64,000 bases of DNA. Origin: Shewanella sp. UCD-KL21. Its GTDB lineage: Bacteria; Pseudomonadota; Gammaproteobacteria; Enterobacterales; Shewanellaceae. The notes under the pieces are model-generated. The model saw nothing but the letters and a program-made list of their open reading frames with translations. It was not told the origin of the DNA and ran no database searches. Position 1 is the stretch's first letter; each line of letters begins with the position of its first letter. Below are positions 1-8,146 of the stretch, one piece after another. Position numbers and translations under genes: made by a program. The stretch is from the NCBI RefSeq assembly GCF_001957135.1, contig NZ_MPHK01000001.1, positions 1 through 64,000 on the forward strand, written 5' to 3'.

Positions 1-276
1 CTTACCGCTTATAATCTCGTCCGTTTAGAGATGGTGGCGATAGCAAAAGAGGCAGAGGTTGCACCCACTCGAATTAGTTTTACGGCAGCAATAAGTCTGA
101 TAGATACCCAATTGAGGTGGCAGGCTCTATCACCTGATGGAAAGTTGCCCGCTAAATTGAAGCAAATGCGTGCCGATATAAAACACTTTATCTTGCCTGA
201 TAAAAGAAAGCACCGAACGTATCCACGTTCAGTGCTTTATATACCTAGCCGCTATCCACTTAGGTTTAAACAGTAA
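1..276 (+). CDS. IS4-family transposase, C-terminal fragment (cut by window start)
   Basis: The frame is open from base 1 and reads LTAYNLVRLEMVAIAKEA before continuing to a stop at 274-276. The NLVR-E-M segment with a long basic tail rich in Arg/Lys/Pro resembles the C-terminal end of IS4-type DDE transposases, where the 'Y(2)R(3)E(6)K' signature lies. Only about 91 residues are visible, so whether the element is intact cannot be judged. It lies tail-to-tail with the aminopeptidase gene. The family call rests on recognition of the motif; the specific IS name is not known to me. Confidence 0.7.
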   Translation, partial: LTAYNLVRLEMVAIAKEAEVAPTRISFTAAISLIDTQLRWQALSPDGKLPAKLKQMRADIKHFILPDKRKHRTYPRSVLYIPSRYPLRFKQ

Positions 277-300
277 TGCTTATCCGAACGGCATTACTGT
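270..300. repeat. Palindrome at the 3' end of the transposase (possible IS terminus or terminator)
   Basis: ACAGTAATGC at 270-279 and GCATTACTGT at 291-300 are exact inverted repeats around an 11-nt loop. They include the transposase stop codon. No T-run follows directly, so this may be the terminal region of the IS rather than a terminator. The target-site duplication cannot be tested because the left end is outside the window. Confidence 0.45.
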
Positions 301-340
301 ATCGACAGGCCTTTTTGTTGGTTAGCTTTTGGGGCTTCGA

Positions 341-1702
341 TTATTTATCAAATCGATTTTGCAGGTAATCAAATACCGCACGAATACCAAAGGCTTCACC
401 ACCCACAGGGCGACCCGGTAATTTACGGTTATTCCATGCCATCACATCGAAGTGACTCCAGCTAATATCTTTATCAACAAAGGCCTCAAGATAAAGCGCT
501 GCGGTAATTGCGCCGCCAAATGGAGTTTTGCCGCAGTTGGCTAAGTCAGCAATATCACTACAGGTTAAATCGTAATAAGGTTTATGCAGTGGCATGCGCC
601 AAACGGGGTCGTCTACAGATAAACCTGATGCGGTAATATCGGCGGCCACTTGGTCATCGTTACTAAAGAATCCCGGCAGTTCGGTGCCCAAAGCAACTCG
701 CATAGCCCCTGTTAAAGTGGCAAAATCAATCATTAACTCAGGTTTGTCGTTATTGGCTTCAGCAAGGGCATCACACAAGACTAAGCGGCCTTCGGCGTCA
801 GTATTATCAATTTCAACGGTCAGTCCTTTGCGGGTGGTGATCACATCACCGGGTCTAAAGGCATTGGCTGAAACGGCATTTTCAACGGCAGGAACCAGTA
901 CTCGCAGACGAATAGGTAAGTTGCTCGCCATAATCAATTGCGCTAAACCAATAACATGCGCTGCGCCGCCCATGTCTTTTTTCATTAAGCGCATGCCTGC
1001 GCCAGGTTTTAAATCAAGGCCACCAGAGTCAAAACACACACCTTTACCAACTAGGGTCACTTTAGGAGCCGATTCATCACCCCAAGTTAAGTCGATTAAG
1101 CGCGGGGCATTTTCGCTAGCGCGGCCAACCATATGAATTGTCGGGTAGTTTTGTTCAAGTAGTTCATCACCGACAATTTGGTTGAGCTTAGCGCCAAATT
1201 CTGTCGCCATGGCGCTCATGGTTTCAGCTAAGTGTTGCGGCATCATATCGGCAGCGGGAGTGTTAACTAAATCACGAACTAATGACACTGAGCGGATGAA
1301 CTTATTGGCTTCATCAGCTTGCGCACTCGTCGGCACAATAAGCTGTGGAATTTGTTTGTCACTTTTTTTATAACGATCGAACTGGTAAGCCCCTAAGCCC
1401 CAGCTAAACGCGGCGGTTTTTATTTGCTGGTCACCAGCGTTTAATTGGTATTGACCTGCGGGCAGTTGATTAACCAGCTCGCCACACAGCCAATAAGAGT
1501 CATCTTGGTTAGTCACAAAAATAACTTCAGCGAGCTCACCTTCAGTATTAGGAATTAAGCTCATGCCTTTGCCTGAAAACTGGGTGGTGTTTAGCCAGTT
1601 GGTCACATTTATAGACTGCTTATCGCGCCACTGGGCAAATGTTTCGCTATTGAAAATGGACAGGGGAATGCCTGAAACACCTGAAATGATGATATTGCTC
1701 AT
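341..1702 (-). CDS. M17 family leucyl aminopeptidase
   Basis: This 453-residue protein is a cytosolic metallo-exopeptidase of the leucyl aminopeptidase (M17) family, which removes N-terminal residues from peptides. The family signature NTDAEGRL is present near residue 305. The metal and active-site stretch VGKGVCFDSGGLDLKPG lies near residue 218, followed by MKKDMGGAAHV. The N-terminal third is the variable M17 regulatory domain. The length is slightly below canonical PepA (about 500 residues), so it belongs to the shorter, PepA-related 'leucyl aminopeptidase family' group rather than being certain PepA. It appears monocistronic, with an AGGA-type ribosome site (AGTCCTAC reversed) upstream of the ATG at 1702. 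Confidence 0.9.
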   Translation of the reverse strand: MSNIIISGVSGIPLSIFNSETFAQWRDKQSINVTNWLNTTQFSGKGMSLIPNTEGELAEVIFVTNQDDSYWLCGELVNQLPAGQYQLNAGDQQIKTAAFSWGLGAYQFDRYKKSDKQIPQLIVPTSAQADEANKFIRSVSLVRDLVNTPAADMMPQHLAETMSAMATEFGAKLNQIVGDELLEQNYPTIHMVGRASENAPRLIDLTWGDESAPKVTLVGKGVCFDSGGLDLKPGAGMRLMKKDMGGAAHVIGLAQLIMASNLPIRLRVLVPAVENAVSANAFRPGDVITTRKGLTVEIDNTDAEGRLVLCDALAEANNDKPELMIDFATLTGAMRVALGTELPGFFSNDDQVAADITASGLSVDDPVWRMPLHKPYYDLTCSDIADLANCGKTPFGGAITAALYLEAFVDKDISWSHFDVMAWNNRKLPGRPVGGEAFGIRAVFDYLQNRFDK

Positions 1703-1985
1703 AGTAGGACTCTTTGATTGCGATGAGTTTTAAAAGTATCCCTAAGAGTATCAGGCTGATTTGATTCTAGAAAGCACTGAAATGGTTTTAGCGTGCTTGT
1801 TTGTTGCAATAGATTGCTAAAGTAGTATGGCGCGACTAAAACAGGCGGTTATGAGCTGAGGTTACTATTACTTTTTTGGCAAAGCTATTAGTCATACTGT
1901 TGCTAACAGTATTGCTATTGGGATTCTAAGTGGAATGTAAAATAATCGTGGCAGTCACTTATCAGTTAGGCTGTGGCTATTTGGG

Positions 1986-2381
1986 TTAACTGGTCTTGTT
2001 AATGGAGCTTCTTCGGGCATTGGCTTTGCGTTCGGACATATTATTGAATGAGCTTGGCAGCACATCAACACCAACAATTTTACCTAGCTTTAATACCAGT
2101 GGGATAGTAATTGGCGCAAAAGGTAACACCGCGAAAACCCCTAAGCCCAAACCTTTGAGTAAGTCGGCAAATTGTTTATTGGCTTCGGCTAATTCATCCT
2201 TGTTGGCTTGCTTGCAGGTATAACGTTTATAAGTCACCAGCATGGCTTTGGTTTCTTGCTTTTCTTGGGCTAAGGCCTGTTTAACCACTAACATATCCAG
2301 TTTTATACGTAGCCAAATACGCCGTCTTCCAATACGGATAACGCGAATAGGGGCCTTGTGTAATAGCTGGTAGATACTCAT
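1986..2381 (-). CDS. Small LETM1-like protein
   Basis: This 131-residue protein has a very basic N-terminal half (RVIRIGRRRIWLRIK) and a coiled, Gln/Lys-rich middle. Its C-terminal half contains FAVLPFAPITIPLVLKLG followed by VGVDVLPSSF. That arrangement, a single hydrophobic segment with a Pro-Phe/Ile-Pro break followed by LPSSF, resembles the membrane-proximal part of the LETM1 family. LETM1 proteins are mitochondrial cation/proton exchange or ribosome-binding proteins in eukaryotes, and the bacterial short forms have no established function. It is a lone gene downstream of a long non-coding stretch. The LETM1 relation is my reading of the motif, not a search result. Confidence 0.6.
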   Translation of the reverse strand: MSIYQLLHKAPIRVIRIGRRRIWLRIKLDMLVVKQALAQEKQETKAMLVTYKRYTCKQANKDELAEANKQFADLLKGLGLGVFAVLPFAPITIPLVLKLGKIVGVDVLPSSFNNMSERKANARRSSINKTS

Positions 2382-3100
2382 GGGCGCGATTGTCGCATAG
2401 CGGCTGTAGTTAACCTATTTATTAAAGTGAATAGTTACATTTAGCTTATCTCGATGAGATCAGTGTAGTTGTTTTTAAGCATAATCTAATAATATAGACT
2501 GACTTTTTTAAAGATTATGCAAAAGTAGGCCAATTTAGCTGGCTTGACTCATCTTGATTAAATGCGAGCCTATATTTAGCCGCCGCGGTTTTAACTGGAC
2601 TAAAGCTGCGCATTTTAACTTTAGCAGGCTAATTTATGCTAAAGTAAGGCGCTTATCTTTTTATCTTCCTCTTCGGTAAATAGACAACCTCATCTTGTGC
2701 TATATGAGTTTTCAAAAGCGTTAGCAATGATTAATTCATTACCTGCTCACACTGCTAGCCATAGCCACTTTTCATAAGTTGGTGGCTAAAACATCAGTAG
2801 TTGATGATGAGCGTGTAATAAGTTTCCCCTTCATATATTGACACTTTTAGCCAGCGATGCTTTTTTAAGCTCGGTCAGCGTAAAGTTCTTTCATTTATAA
2901 AACTCTGTGTACTAACGACGGTCTTACTTTCGACCGCGTTGCTTAAGATTGCCGTATTTATCAGAGCAGATCCCACCCTCTAATAATTAGAGTAACTTTA
3001 ATTAGCCGCGTTTTATTAGAGCAAATTGGCCCATTGGCGAAAATAAACATTCGTGTATGCAGTCACATAGATCCATTGATATCAAACAAGGAACGATGAC
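2382..3100. other. Intergenic region without recognisable gene
   Basis: No coding frame with a credible ribosome site was found in these 719 bases. A hairpin is visible around 2760-2793 (TAGCCATAGCCAC pairing imperfectly with GTTGGTGGCTA) without a T-run. The end of the region, CAAGGAACG just before 3101, supplies the ribosome site of the carboxyethylornithine synthase gene. It could hold the divergent promoters of the LETM1-like gene and the synthase, but I cannot place them. Confidence 0.5.
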
Positions 3101-4254
3101 ATGAACACGTTAAAAGTAGGAGTCATAGGGACTTCAAGAAAAGTAGACGAAAAACGCTTTCCTATTCACCCAGGACATTTACTGCGCATTCCGCAAGCGC
3201 TGCGAAAACAACTCATATTTGAACAAGGTTATGGCGAACCCTTTGGGATCTCAGATGCTGAGATTGCCGCATTAACTGGTGGCATTGCCACACGCCATGA
3301 ATTACTGGCAGATATTGGTACGGTAATCATTGCCAAGCCGGTGTTAGAAGATTTACAAGAGCTGCGTGAAGGCGGCACTTTATGGGGGTATGTGCATTGT
3401 TTGCAGCAGCAAGATATTACTCAAGCAGCGCTAGATCGCAAACAAACCCTAATTGCTTTTGAAGATATGTTTATTTGGTCGCCAACGGGGCAAATGGGTC
3501 GTCATACTTTTTATAAAAACAATGAAATGGCGGGTTATTGTGCGGTGCTACACTCATTACAACTTAAAGGCATTGATGGCCACTATGGCGATCAACGTAA
3601 GACGATTATTTTTGGCTTTGGCGCCGTAAGTCGCGGCGCGATTTACGCCCTTAAAGCCCATGGTTTTAAAGACATTACCATTTGTATTCAGCGCCCTGAA
3701 GAGCAAGTGCGTGAAGAAGTATTAGATTGTAACTATGTGCGTATTCGCCCAGCCAAGACAGGCGAAGCCCGAATGATGGTGGTTGAGCATGATGGCAGTA
3801 GCAGGCCATTAACAGAGCTCATTAGTGAAGCCGATATTATCGTTAATGGTACTTTTCAAAACACTGCTAAACCAACTAACTTCGTTATTGAATCTGAAGC
3901 TGAGTGCCTAAAACCCCATAGTTTGATCATCGATGTCAGTTGCGATGAAAACATGGGCTTCTTTTTTGCCAAGCCGACCACATTTAAACAGCCAATGTTT
4001 AACTATAAAACGGTGGATTATTATGCGGTGGATCATACCCCAACTTATCTTTGGGAAAGTGCTACTCGGTCGATTTCAGCAGCGCTGATTGTGTATTTGC
4101 CTGCCGTGCTGGCTGGCAACAAAATGAAACCATTCGCCAGGCGATAAACATTGAAGAGGGCGTTATTTTAAATCAGGCGATTTTATCGTTTCAGCAGCGT
4201 GAGGCAGAGTACCCTTACAAGATTAAAGGTATCGAGTTAAGCCTCGCGGTTTAA
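3101..4254 (+). pseudogene. N5-(carboxyethyl)ornithine synthase, frameshifted near the 3' end
   Basis: The enzyme family is alanine dehydrogenase / transhydrogenase-like and reductively condenses pyruvate with the side-chain amine of ornithine or lysine. The first 343 or so residues (MNTLKVGVIGTSRKVDEKRF, IHPGH, IIFGFGAVSRGAIYAL as dinucleotide-binding loop, VDHTPTYLWESATRSIS) are intact. The reading frame then breaks at about 4110-4117 and ends early at 4147. The expected C-terminus (NETIRQAINIEEG, ILSFQQREAEYPYKI) continues in another frame to 4254. The break falls in CTGGCTGGCAAC; one extra TGGC unit would restore LAGWQQNET. Either the gene is recently inactivated or has a shortened C-terminus, or the base is a sequence error. 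Confidence 0.75.
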
Positions 4255-4288
4255 CTATAGCGGTTTAACTATAGCTGTTTAACTAAAT
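4247..4288. repeat. 14-bp tandem repeat over the synthase stop codon
   Basis: CGGTTTAACTATAG occurs at 4247-4260 and again exactly at 4261-4274, with a third imperfect unit CTGTTTAACTAAAT at 4275-4288 and a trace of a fourth. The TAA stop (4252-4254) lies inside the first unit. Confidence 0.85.
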
Positions 4289-4530
4289 CCGTTTAAATAT
4301 GGCCGATGTCATAAATACACCTATATATCGAGTTCATCTGCAATAACTTAGCTGGTCATGTGCAAGCATGGCCACAGCTAAACCCTTGATTATTGTTTAA
4401 TGCAGGGGGAATTTTTCAGCTAATTAAGCAATAGTGACAATTAACCCAAGACTATTGCGCCAAAAACACCGATAATTCACCTCATTAGATATACCCGCCA
4501 ATTTACAGCGCACGACTCTGGAACTATTCA

Positions 4531-6714
4531 ATGGAAATCAAAGTTAATTTTCTCGACAACTTAAGACTTGAAGCCAAGTTTGACGACTTTACTGTTACTG
4601 CCGATCAGCCTATTCGCTACAAAGGTGATGGCTCTGCGCCAAGTCCGTTTGATTACTTCTTAGCATCGTCTGCGCTGTGTGCGGCTTACTTTATCAAGGT
4701 GTATTGTAAAGCCCGTGATATTCCTACGGAAAATATCAAGCTATCACAAAACAACATTGTTGATCCTGAAGACCGTTATAACCAGATTTTTCAGATCCAA
4801 GTTGAATTACCAGATGATATTTCTGAAAAAGACCGTACCGGTATTTTACGTTCTATCGATCGCTGCACGGTTAAAAAAGTGGTGCAAACCGGTCCTGAAT
4901 TTAAAATCGAAACCGTTGATGATTTAGCCGCTGACGCCAATGCCATGCTAATGGGTCAACCTGAAGGCGATACCAGCACCTACATCATAGGTAAAGACTT
5001 ACCCCTTGAAGAAACCATCACCAACATGACAGCCATGCTAGCAGAGCTGGGGATGAAGATTGAAATTTCTTCATGGCGTAACATTGTGCCGAATGTGTGG
5101 TCACTGCATATTCGTGATGCAGCATCACCAGCCTGTTTTACTAATGGTAAAGGCGCCACTAAAGAAAGTGCGCTGTGCTCTGCCTTAGGTGAGTTCATTG
5201 AACGCTTAAACTGTAACTTCTTTTATAACGACCAATTCTTTGGTGAAGAGATAGCTAACAGCGAGTTTGTGCATTACCCCAATGAAACATGGTTTGAGTT
5301 AGAAGAAGATGACTCGCTGCCATCAGGCATTTTAGATGACTACTGTTTAGAGATTTATAACCCAGATGGTGAGTTAGCGGGTTCAAACCTGATTGATACC
5401 AACTCAGGTAACTTTGAACGTGGTATTTGTACCATTCCTTATACTCGTCACTCTGATGGCGAAGTGGTCAATATCCCGTCTAATTTAATCGAGAACTTAT
5501 TTTTAAGTAACGGCATGAGCGCGGGTAATAACCTTGCTGAAGCCAAGGTGCAGTGTTTATCTGAAATCTTTGAACGCGCGGTTAAACGTCAAATCATCGA
5601 GCAAGAAATTGTCCTGCCTGATGTGCCAATGACGGTACTTGAAAAGTATCCAAGCATTTTAGCGGGTATTAAAGGCTTAGAAGAGCAAGGTTTCCCTGTT
5701 GTGGTTAAAGACGCCTCACTCGGTGGTCAATTTCCTGTAATGTGTGTCACCTTGATGAACCCTAAAACCGGCGGCGTATTTGCTTCATTTGGCGCCCATC
5801 CTAGCCTTGAAGTGGCGCTAGAGCGCAGCCTGACTGAATTACTGCAAGGTCGAAGCTTTGAAGGCTTGAACGATGTGCCAAAGCCGACGTTCAACAGCAT
5901 GACAGTGACAGAGCCTGAAAACTTTGTTGAACACTTTATTGACTCAACTGGGGTTATCTCGTGGCGTTTCTTCAGCAGCAATCATGATTATGATTTCTGC
6001 GAGTGGGATTTCTCTGGTACTACGGAAGAAGAAACTGAAAGCTTATTTGGTATTTTAGCCGATATTGGCAAAGAAGCTTATATTGCTGAGTTTGACCAAC
6101 TAGGTGCTGCTGTTTGTCGTATCTTGGTGCCTGATTACTCTGAAGTATATCCAGTTGAAGATCTTATTTGGGACAACACCAATAAAGCGCTGGATTACCG
6201 TGAAGAGATTTTAAACCTGCATGTGTTAACCCAAGAGCAGTTAACAGATTTAGTTGAGCGTTTAAAAGAAAGCCAACTGGATAATCAAACTGATATTCCA
6301 ACCTTAATTGGTATTGTATTTGATGAAAACACCCCTTGGGGTCAGTTAACCATCATCGAGCTTAAAATCTTAATCTACCTTGCGATCGGCAGACTTGAAG
6401 ATGCAATGAATTACGTGGCTGAGTTTTTACAATACAACGACAACACAGTCGAGCGCGGTTTGTTCTATCAAGCGGTTAATGCGGTACTAGAAGTCACCTT
6501 GGATGAAGATTTGGAACTTGAGCACTTTATCAATAACTTCAACCGCATGTTTGGTGAAGATAATATGAAAAATGTTGTTGGCAGTGTTACTGGTGAGGTG
6601 AAGTTCTTTGGTTTGACTCAAACCAGCATGAATCTTGAAGGTATCGAGCCGCATTTAAGATTGATTGAAAGCTATAAAAAGCTGCATCAAGCACGTGCGA
6701 ATGCCGCAAAATAA
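4531..6714 (+). CDS. ycaO: OsmC-YcaO fusion protein
   Basis: This 727-residue protein has two parts. Residues 1 to about 145 form an OsmC/Ohr-like domain with the two expected cysteines (SSALCAAYF near 49 and DRCTVKK near 111), the type that reduces organic peroxides. From about residue 155 onward it follows E. coli YcaO closely (VPNVWSLHIRDAASPACF, FTNGKGATKESAL, GEFIERLN, YPVEDLIW), including the C-terminal TPR-like region. YcaO is an ATP-dependent cyclodehydratase-fold protein that in E. coli assists RimO in beta-methylthiolation of ribosomal protein S12. The C-terminus lacks the proline-rich tail of azoline-forming YcaOs. A strong terminator follows. It probably acts in the cytosol linking thiol/peroxide chemistry and ribosome modification, which is inference. 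Confidence 0.92.
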   Translation: MEIKVNFLDNLRLEAKFDDFTVTADQPIRYKGDGSAPSPFDYFLASSALCAAYFIKVYCKARDIPTENIKLSQNNIVDPEDRYNQIFQIQVELPDDISEKDRTGILRSIDRCTVKKVVQTGPEFKIETVDDLAADANAMLMGQPEGDTSTYIIGKDLPLEETITNMTAMLAELGMKIEISSWRNIVPNVWSLHIRDAASPACFTNGKGATKESALCSALGEFIERLNCNFFYNDQFFGEEIANSEFVHYPNETWFELEEDDSLPSGILDDYCLEIYNPDGELAGSNLIDTNSGNFERGICTIPYTRHSDGEVVNIPSNLIENLFLSNGMSAGNNLAEAKVQCLSEIFERAVKRQIIEQEIVLPDVPMTVLEKYPSILAGIKGLEEQGFPVVVKDASLGGQFPVMCVTLMNPKTGGVFASFGAHPSLEVALERSLTELLQGRSFEGLNDVPKPTFNSMTVTEPENFVEHFIDSTGVISWRFFSSNHDYDFCEWDFSGTTEEETESLFGILADIGKEAYIAEFDQLGAAVCRILVPDYSEVYPVEDLIWDNTNKALDYREEILNLHVLTQEQLTDLVERLKESQLDNQTDIPTLIGIVFDENTPWGQLTIIELKILIYLAIGRLEDAMNYVAEFLQYNDNTVERGLFYQAVNAVLEVTLDEDLELEHFINNFNRMFGEDNMKNVVGSVTGEVKFFGLTQTSMNLEGIEPHLRLIESYKKLHQARANAAK

Positions 6715-6746
6715 GATTATTTAATATAATTGATTAGTCTACTTTG

Positions 6747-6777
6747 AAGCCCATCAAATGATGGGCTTTTTATTTTT
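6747..6777 (+). terminator. Intrinsic terminator after OsmC-YcaO
   Basis: AAGCCCATCA pairs perfectly with TGATGGGCTT across a 2-nt AA gap and is followed by a T-rich run (TTTATTTTTT). Confidence 0.9.
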
Positions 6778-6809
6778 TACCTTTGGGGTATTAAATTCTG
6801 GTTCAGAAT

Positions 6810-6849
6810 CTTTGCTAAATGAATAAAGGCTTTGCCAAATGAATAAAGA
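6810..6849 (+). repeat. 20-bp tandem duplication across the AlkD-like start codon
   Basis: CTTTGCTAAATGAATAAAGG (6810-6829) is followed directly by CTTTGCCAAATGAATAAAGA (6830-6849), 18 of 20 identical. Both units carry ATGAATAAAG. The upstream ATG (6819) opens a 7-codon frame whose TGA overlaps the ATG of the following gene at 6839, and its AAAGG supplies the apparent ribosome site. Confidence 0.85.
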
Positions 6850-7588
6850 CTTAGCTAATAAATACTTAAGCCAATTACGTCGATCCCTAGCGGACGTTAG
6901 TACGCCTGAAAAGGCGAAGGCAATGGCACGTTTCTTCAATCATGAAGTTAATTTTATTGGTGCAAAAGCTGCTGATATTAAAAAAGTGATCACAGAGTTT
7001 CAGCAACAAAATAGCAAGGTAAGTGCCGATGAGACACTAGAACTAGCTGAGCAGATTCTTGCCAATGCGAAATACACAGAAGAGGTATTGTTAGCTTTTG
7101 GACTTTTAAACAAGTTTGTTAAACGACATTTTAATGATGAGTTACTCCAACGTTTTGAATATTGGCTTGAGCATTATGTGTCTAATTGGTCGCATGTAGA
7201 TGATTTATGCATTAAAACTATTTACCAATTTATGCTTTCAAGACCTGAGTTAATTGAAACCACACAACATTGGGCACATTCAAGTAACCCTTGGTGCAGA
7301 AGGGCAAGCAATGTGGTGTGGGTAAAATTTATTAAACGAAAGATAGGTCAATCAGTATATATTTTGGATAAGTCGCTTATTTTTAGACATTGTGAATTAC
7401 TACTTAACGACCCTGACCCATTTGTTCAAAAAAGCGTTGGCTGGTTACTAAAGGTTGCATCGATTGAATATGAGCAAGAGGTGATTGCTTTTATAAAAAG
7501 CAATGTTAATAATATGCAGCGCGGAACCATTAGGTATGCGATTGAAAAATTAGACAGTGATACCCGAAAAGCCATACTCTCTTTTTAG
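6839..7588 (+). CDS. DNA alkylation repair protein, AlkD-like HEAT-repeat fold
   Basis: This 249-residue all-helical protein matches the AlkD/AlkC-type DNA alkylation repair superfamily, glycosylases built of HEAT-like repeats that excise N3/N7-alkylpurines. Supporting stretches are FIGAKAADIKKV near residue 38, NWSHVDDLCIKTI near 120 (the W-D-x-x-D/C block where AlkD has its catalytic Asp), NPWCRRASNVVWV near 154 and DPDPFVQKSVGWLLK near 193. Length is normal for AlkD (about 230-240). The start at 6839 sits in a 20-bp tandem duplication and overlaps a 7-codon upstream frame. No obvious operon partner is present. Confidence 0.85.
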   Translation: MNKDLANKYLSQLRRSLADVSTPEKAKAMARFFNHEVNFIGAKAADIKKVITEFQQQNSKVSADETLELAEQILANAKYTEEVLLAFGLLNKFVKRHFNDELLQRFEYWLEHYVSNWSHVDDLCIKTIYQFMLSRPELIETTQHWAHSSNPWCRRASNVVWVKFIKRKIGQSVYILDKSLIFRHCELLLNDPDPFVQKSVGWLLKVASIEYEQEVIAFIKSNVNNMQRGTIRYAIEKLDSDTRKAILSF

Positions 7589-7671
7589 ATGGTAAAAGTA
7601 TATTCGTTAAACTAAAAGCTTATTACTATTCACCAAGCGAAATCAGTTAGCTAAATACTTAAGGATTCGAT

Positions 7672-7797
7672 TTGGCAACATTATTTAGATTGGTCATGAT
7701 TATTGTGTGTGCATTAATAATAACGATATTGGTAATTTTTATCATGTCTAGCTTAGTCGGCTTAGGTGTACCTTCCCATGCCGTTGAACTTAATTAA
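7672..7797 (+). CDS. 41-residue single-span membrane peptide (TTG start)
   Basis: The TTG at 7672 is preceded by AAGGA (7661-7665) at good spacing. It opens a frame of 41 residues ending at TAA 7795-7797. Residues 4-33 are almost entirely hydrophobic (LFRLVMIIVCALIITILVIFIM), a clear transmembrane helix, followed by SSLVGLGVPSHAVELN. I do not recognise a family. An internal ATG at 7696 could be an alternative start. It lies 39 nt before another small frame with its own ribosome site, so the two may have formed a small operon. Confidence 0.45.
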   Translation: MATLFRLVMIIVCALIITILVIFIMSSLVGLGVPSHAVELN

Positions 7798-7836
7798 TAT
7801 CAAGAATTTTGAAATAAATAGCTAAAAGGAATTAGC

Positions 7837-7977
7837 GTGCCAGTCATAGATTATTCAACTTATACCCTCGAAGAATTACTCGATCTAGCAGACAACATTG
7901 ATTCAATCTCCTAGTCAGAAAGATATCAAAGACTTCTAGCAGAAATAAAAATTAAGCAAAAAATTGTTCTGCTCTAA
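7837..7977 (+). pseudogene. Small conserved-type protein interrupted by an in-frame amber codon
   Basis: GTG at 7837 follows AAAGGA (7825-7830). The frame reads MPVIDYSTYTLEELLDLADNI up to TAG at 7912-7914 and then continues as SERYQRLLAEIKIKQKIVLL to a stop at 7975-7977. The two halves together resemble the short acidic helical segment 'YTLEELLDVxxNIDxxxYPERYxxLLxEI' common in gammaproteobacterial small proteins and protein N-termini. The amber codon therefore appears to break a formerly continuous gene. Suppression or use of only the first 25 residues cannot be excluded. Confidence 0.5.
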
Positions 7978-8072
7978 TTCCATCAGACAGTTAATTTTGT
8001 GACAGTATGGTCAATAAATTAAGAGGTCGATATGTGTAATGGTCTAATGAAACTGTAGAGATTTATAGCATT

Positions 8073-8110
8073 AAAAAACGCCGATAGACTTAAGTCTATC
8101 GGCGTTTTTA
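8073..8110. terminator. Bidirectional terminator between small genes and ybiT
   Basis: AAAAACGCCGATAGACTT and AAGTCTATCGGCGTTTTTA form a long perfect stem with A-run on the left and T-run on the right. It can terminate the leftward ybiT transcript and any rightward transcript from the small genes. Confidence 0.9.
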
Positions 8111-8146
8111 TTGGATGCTTTATAAATGCAATTTTCTAGCTTATTG

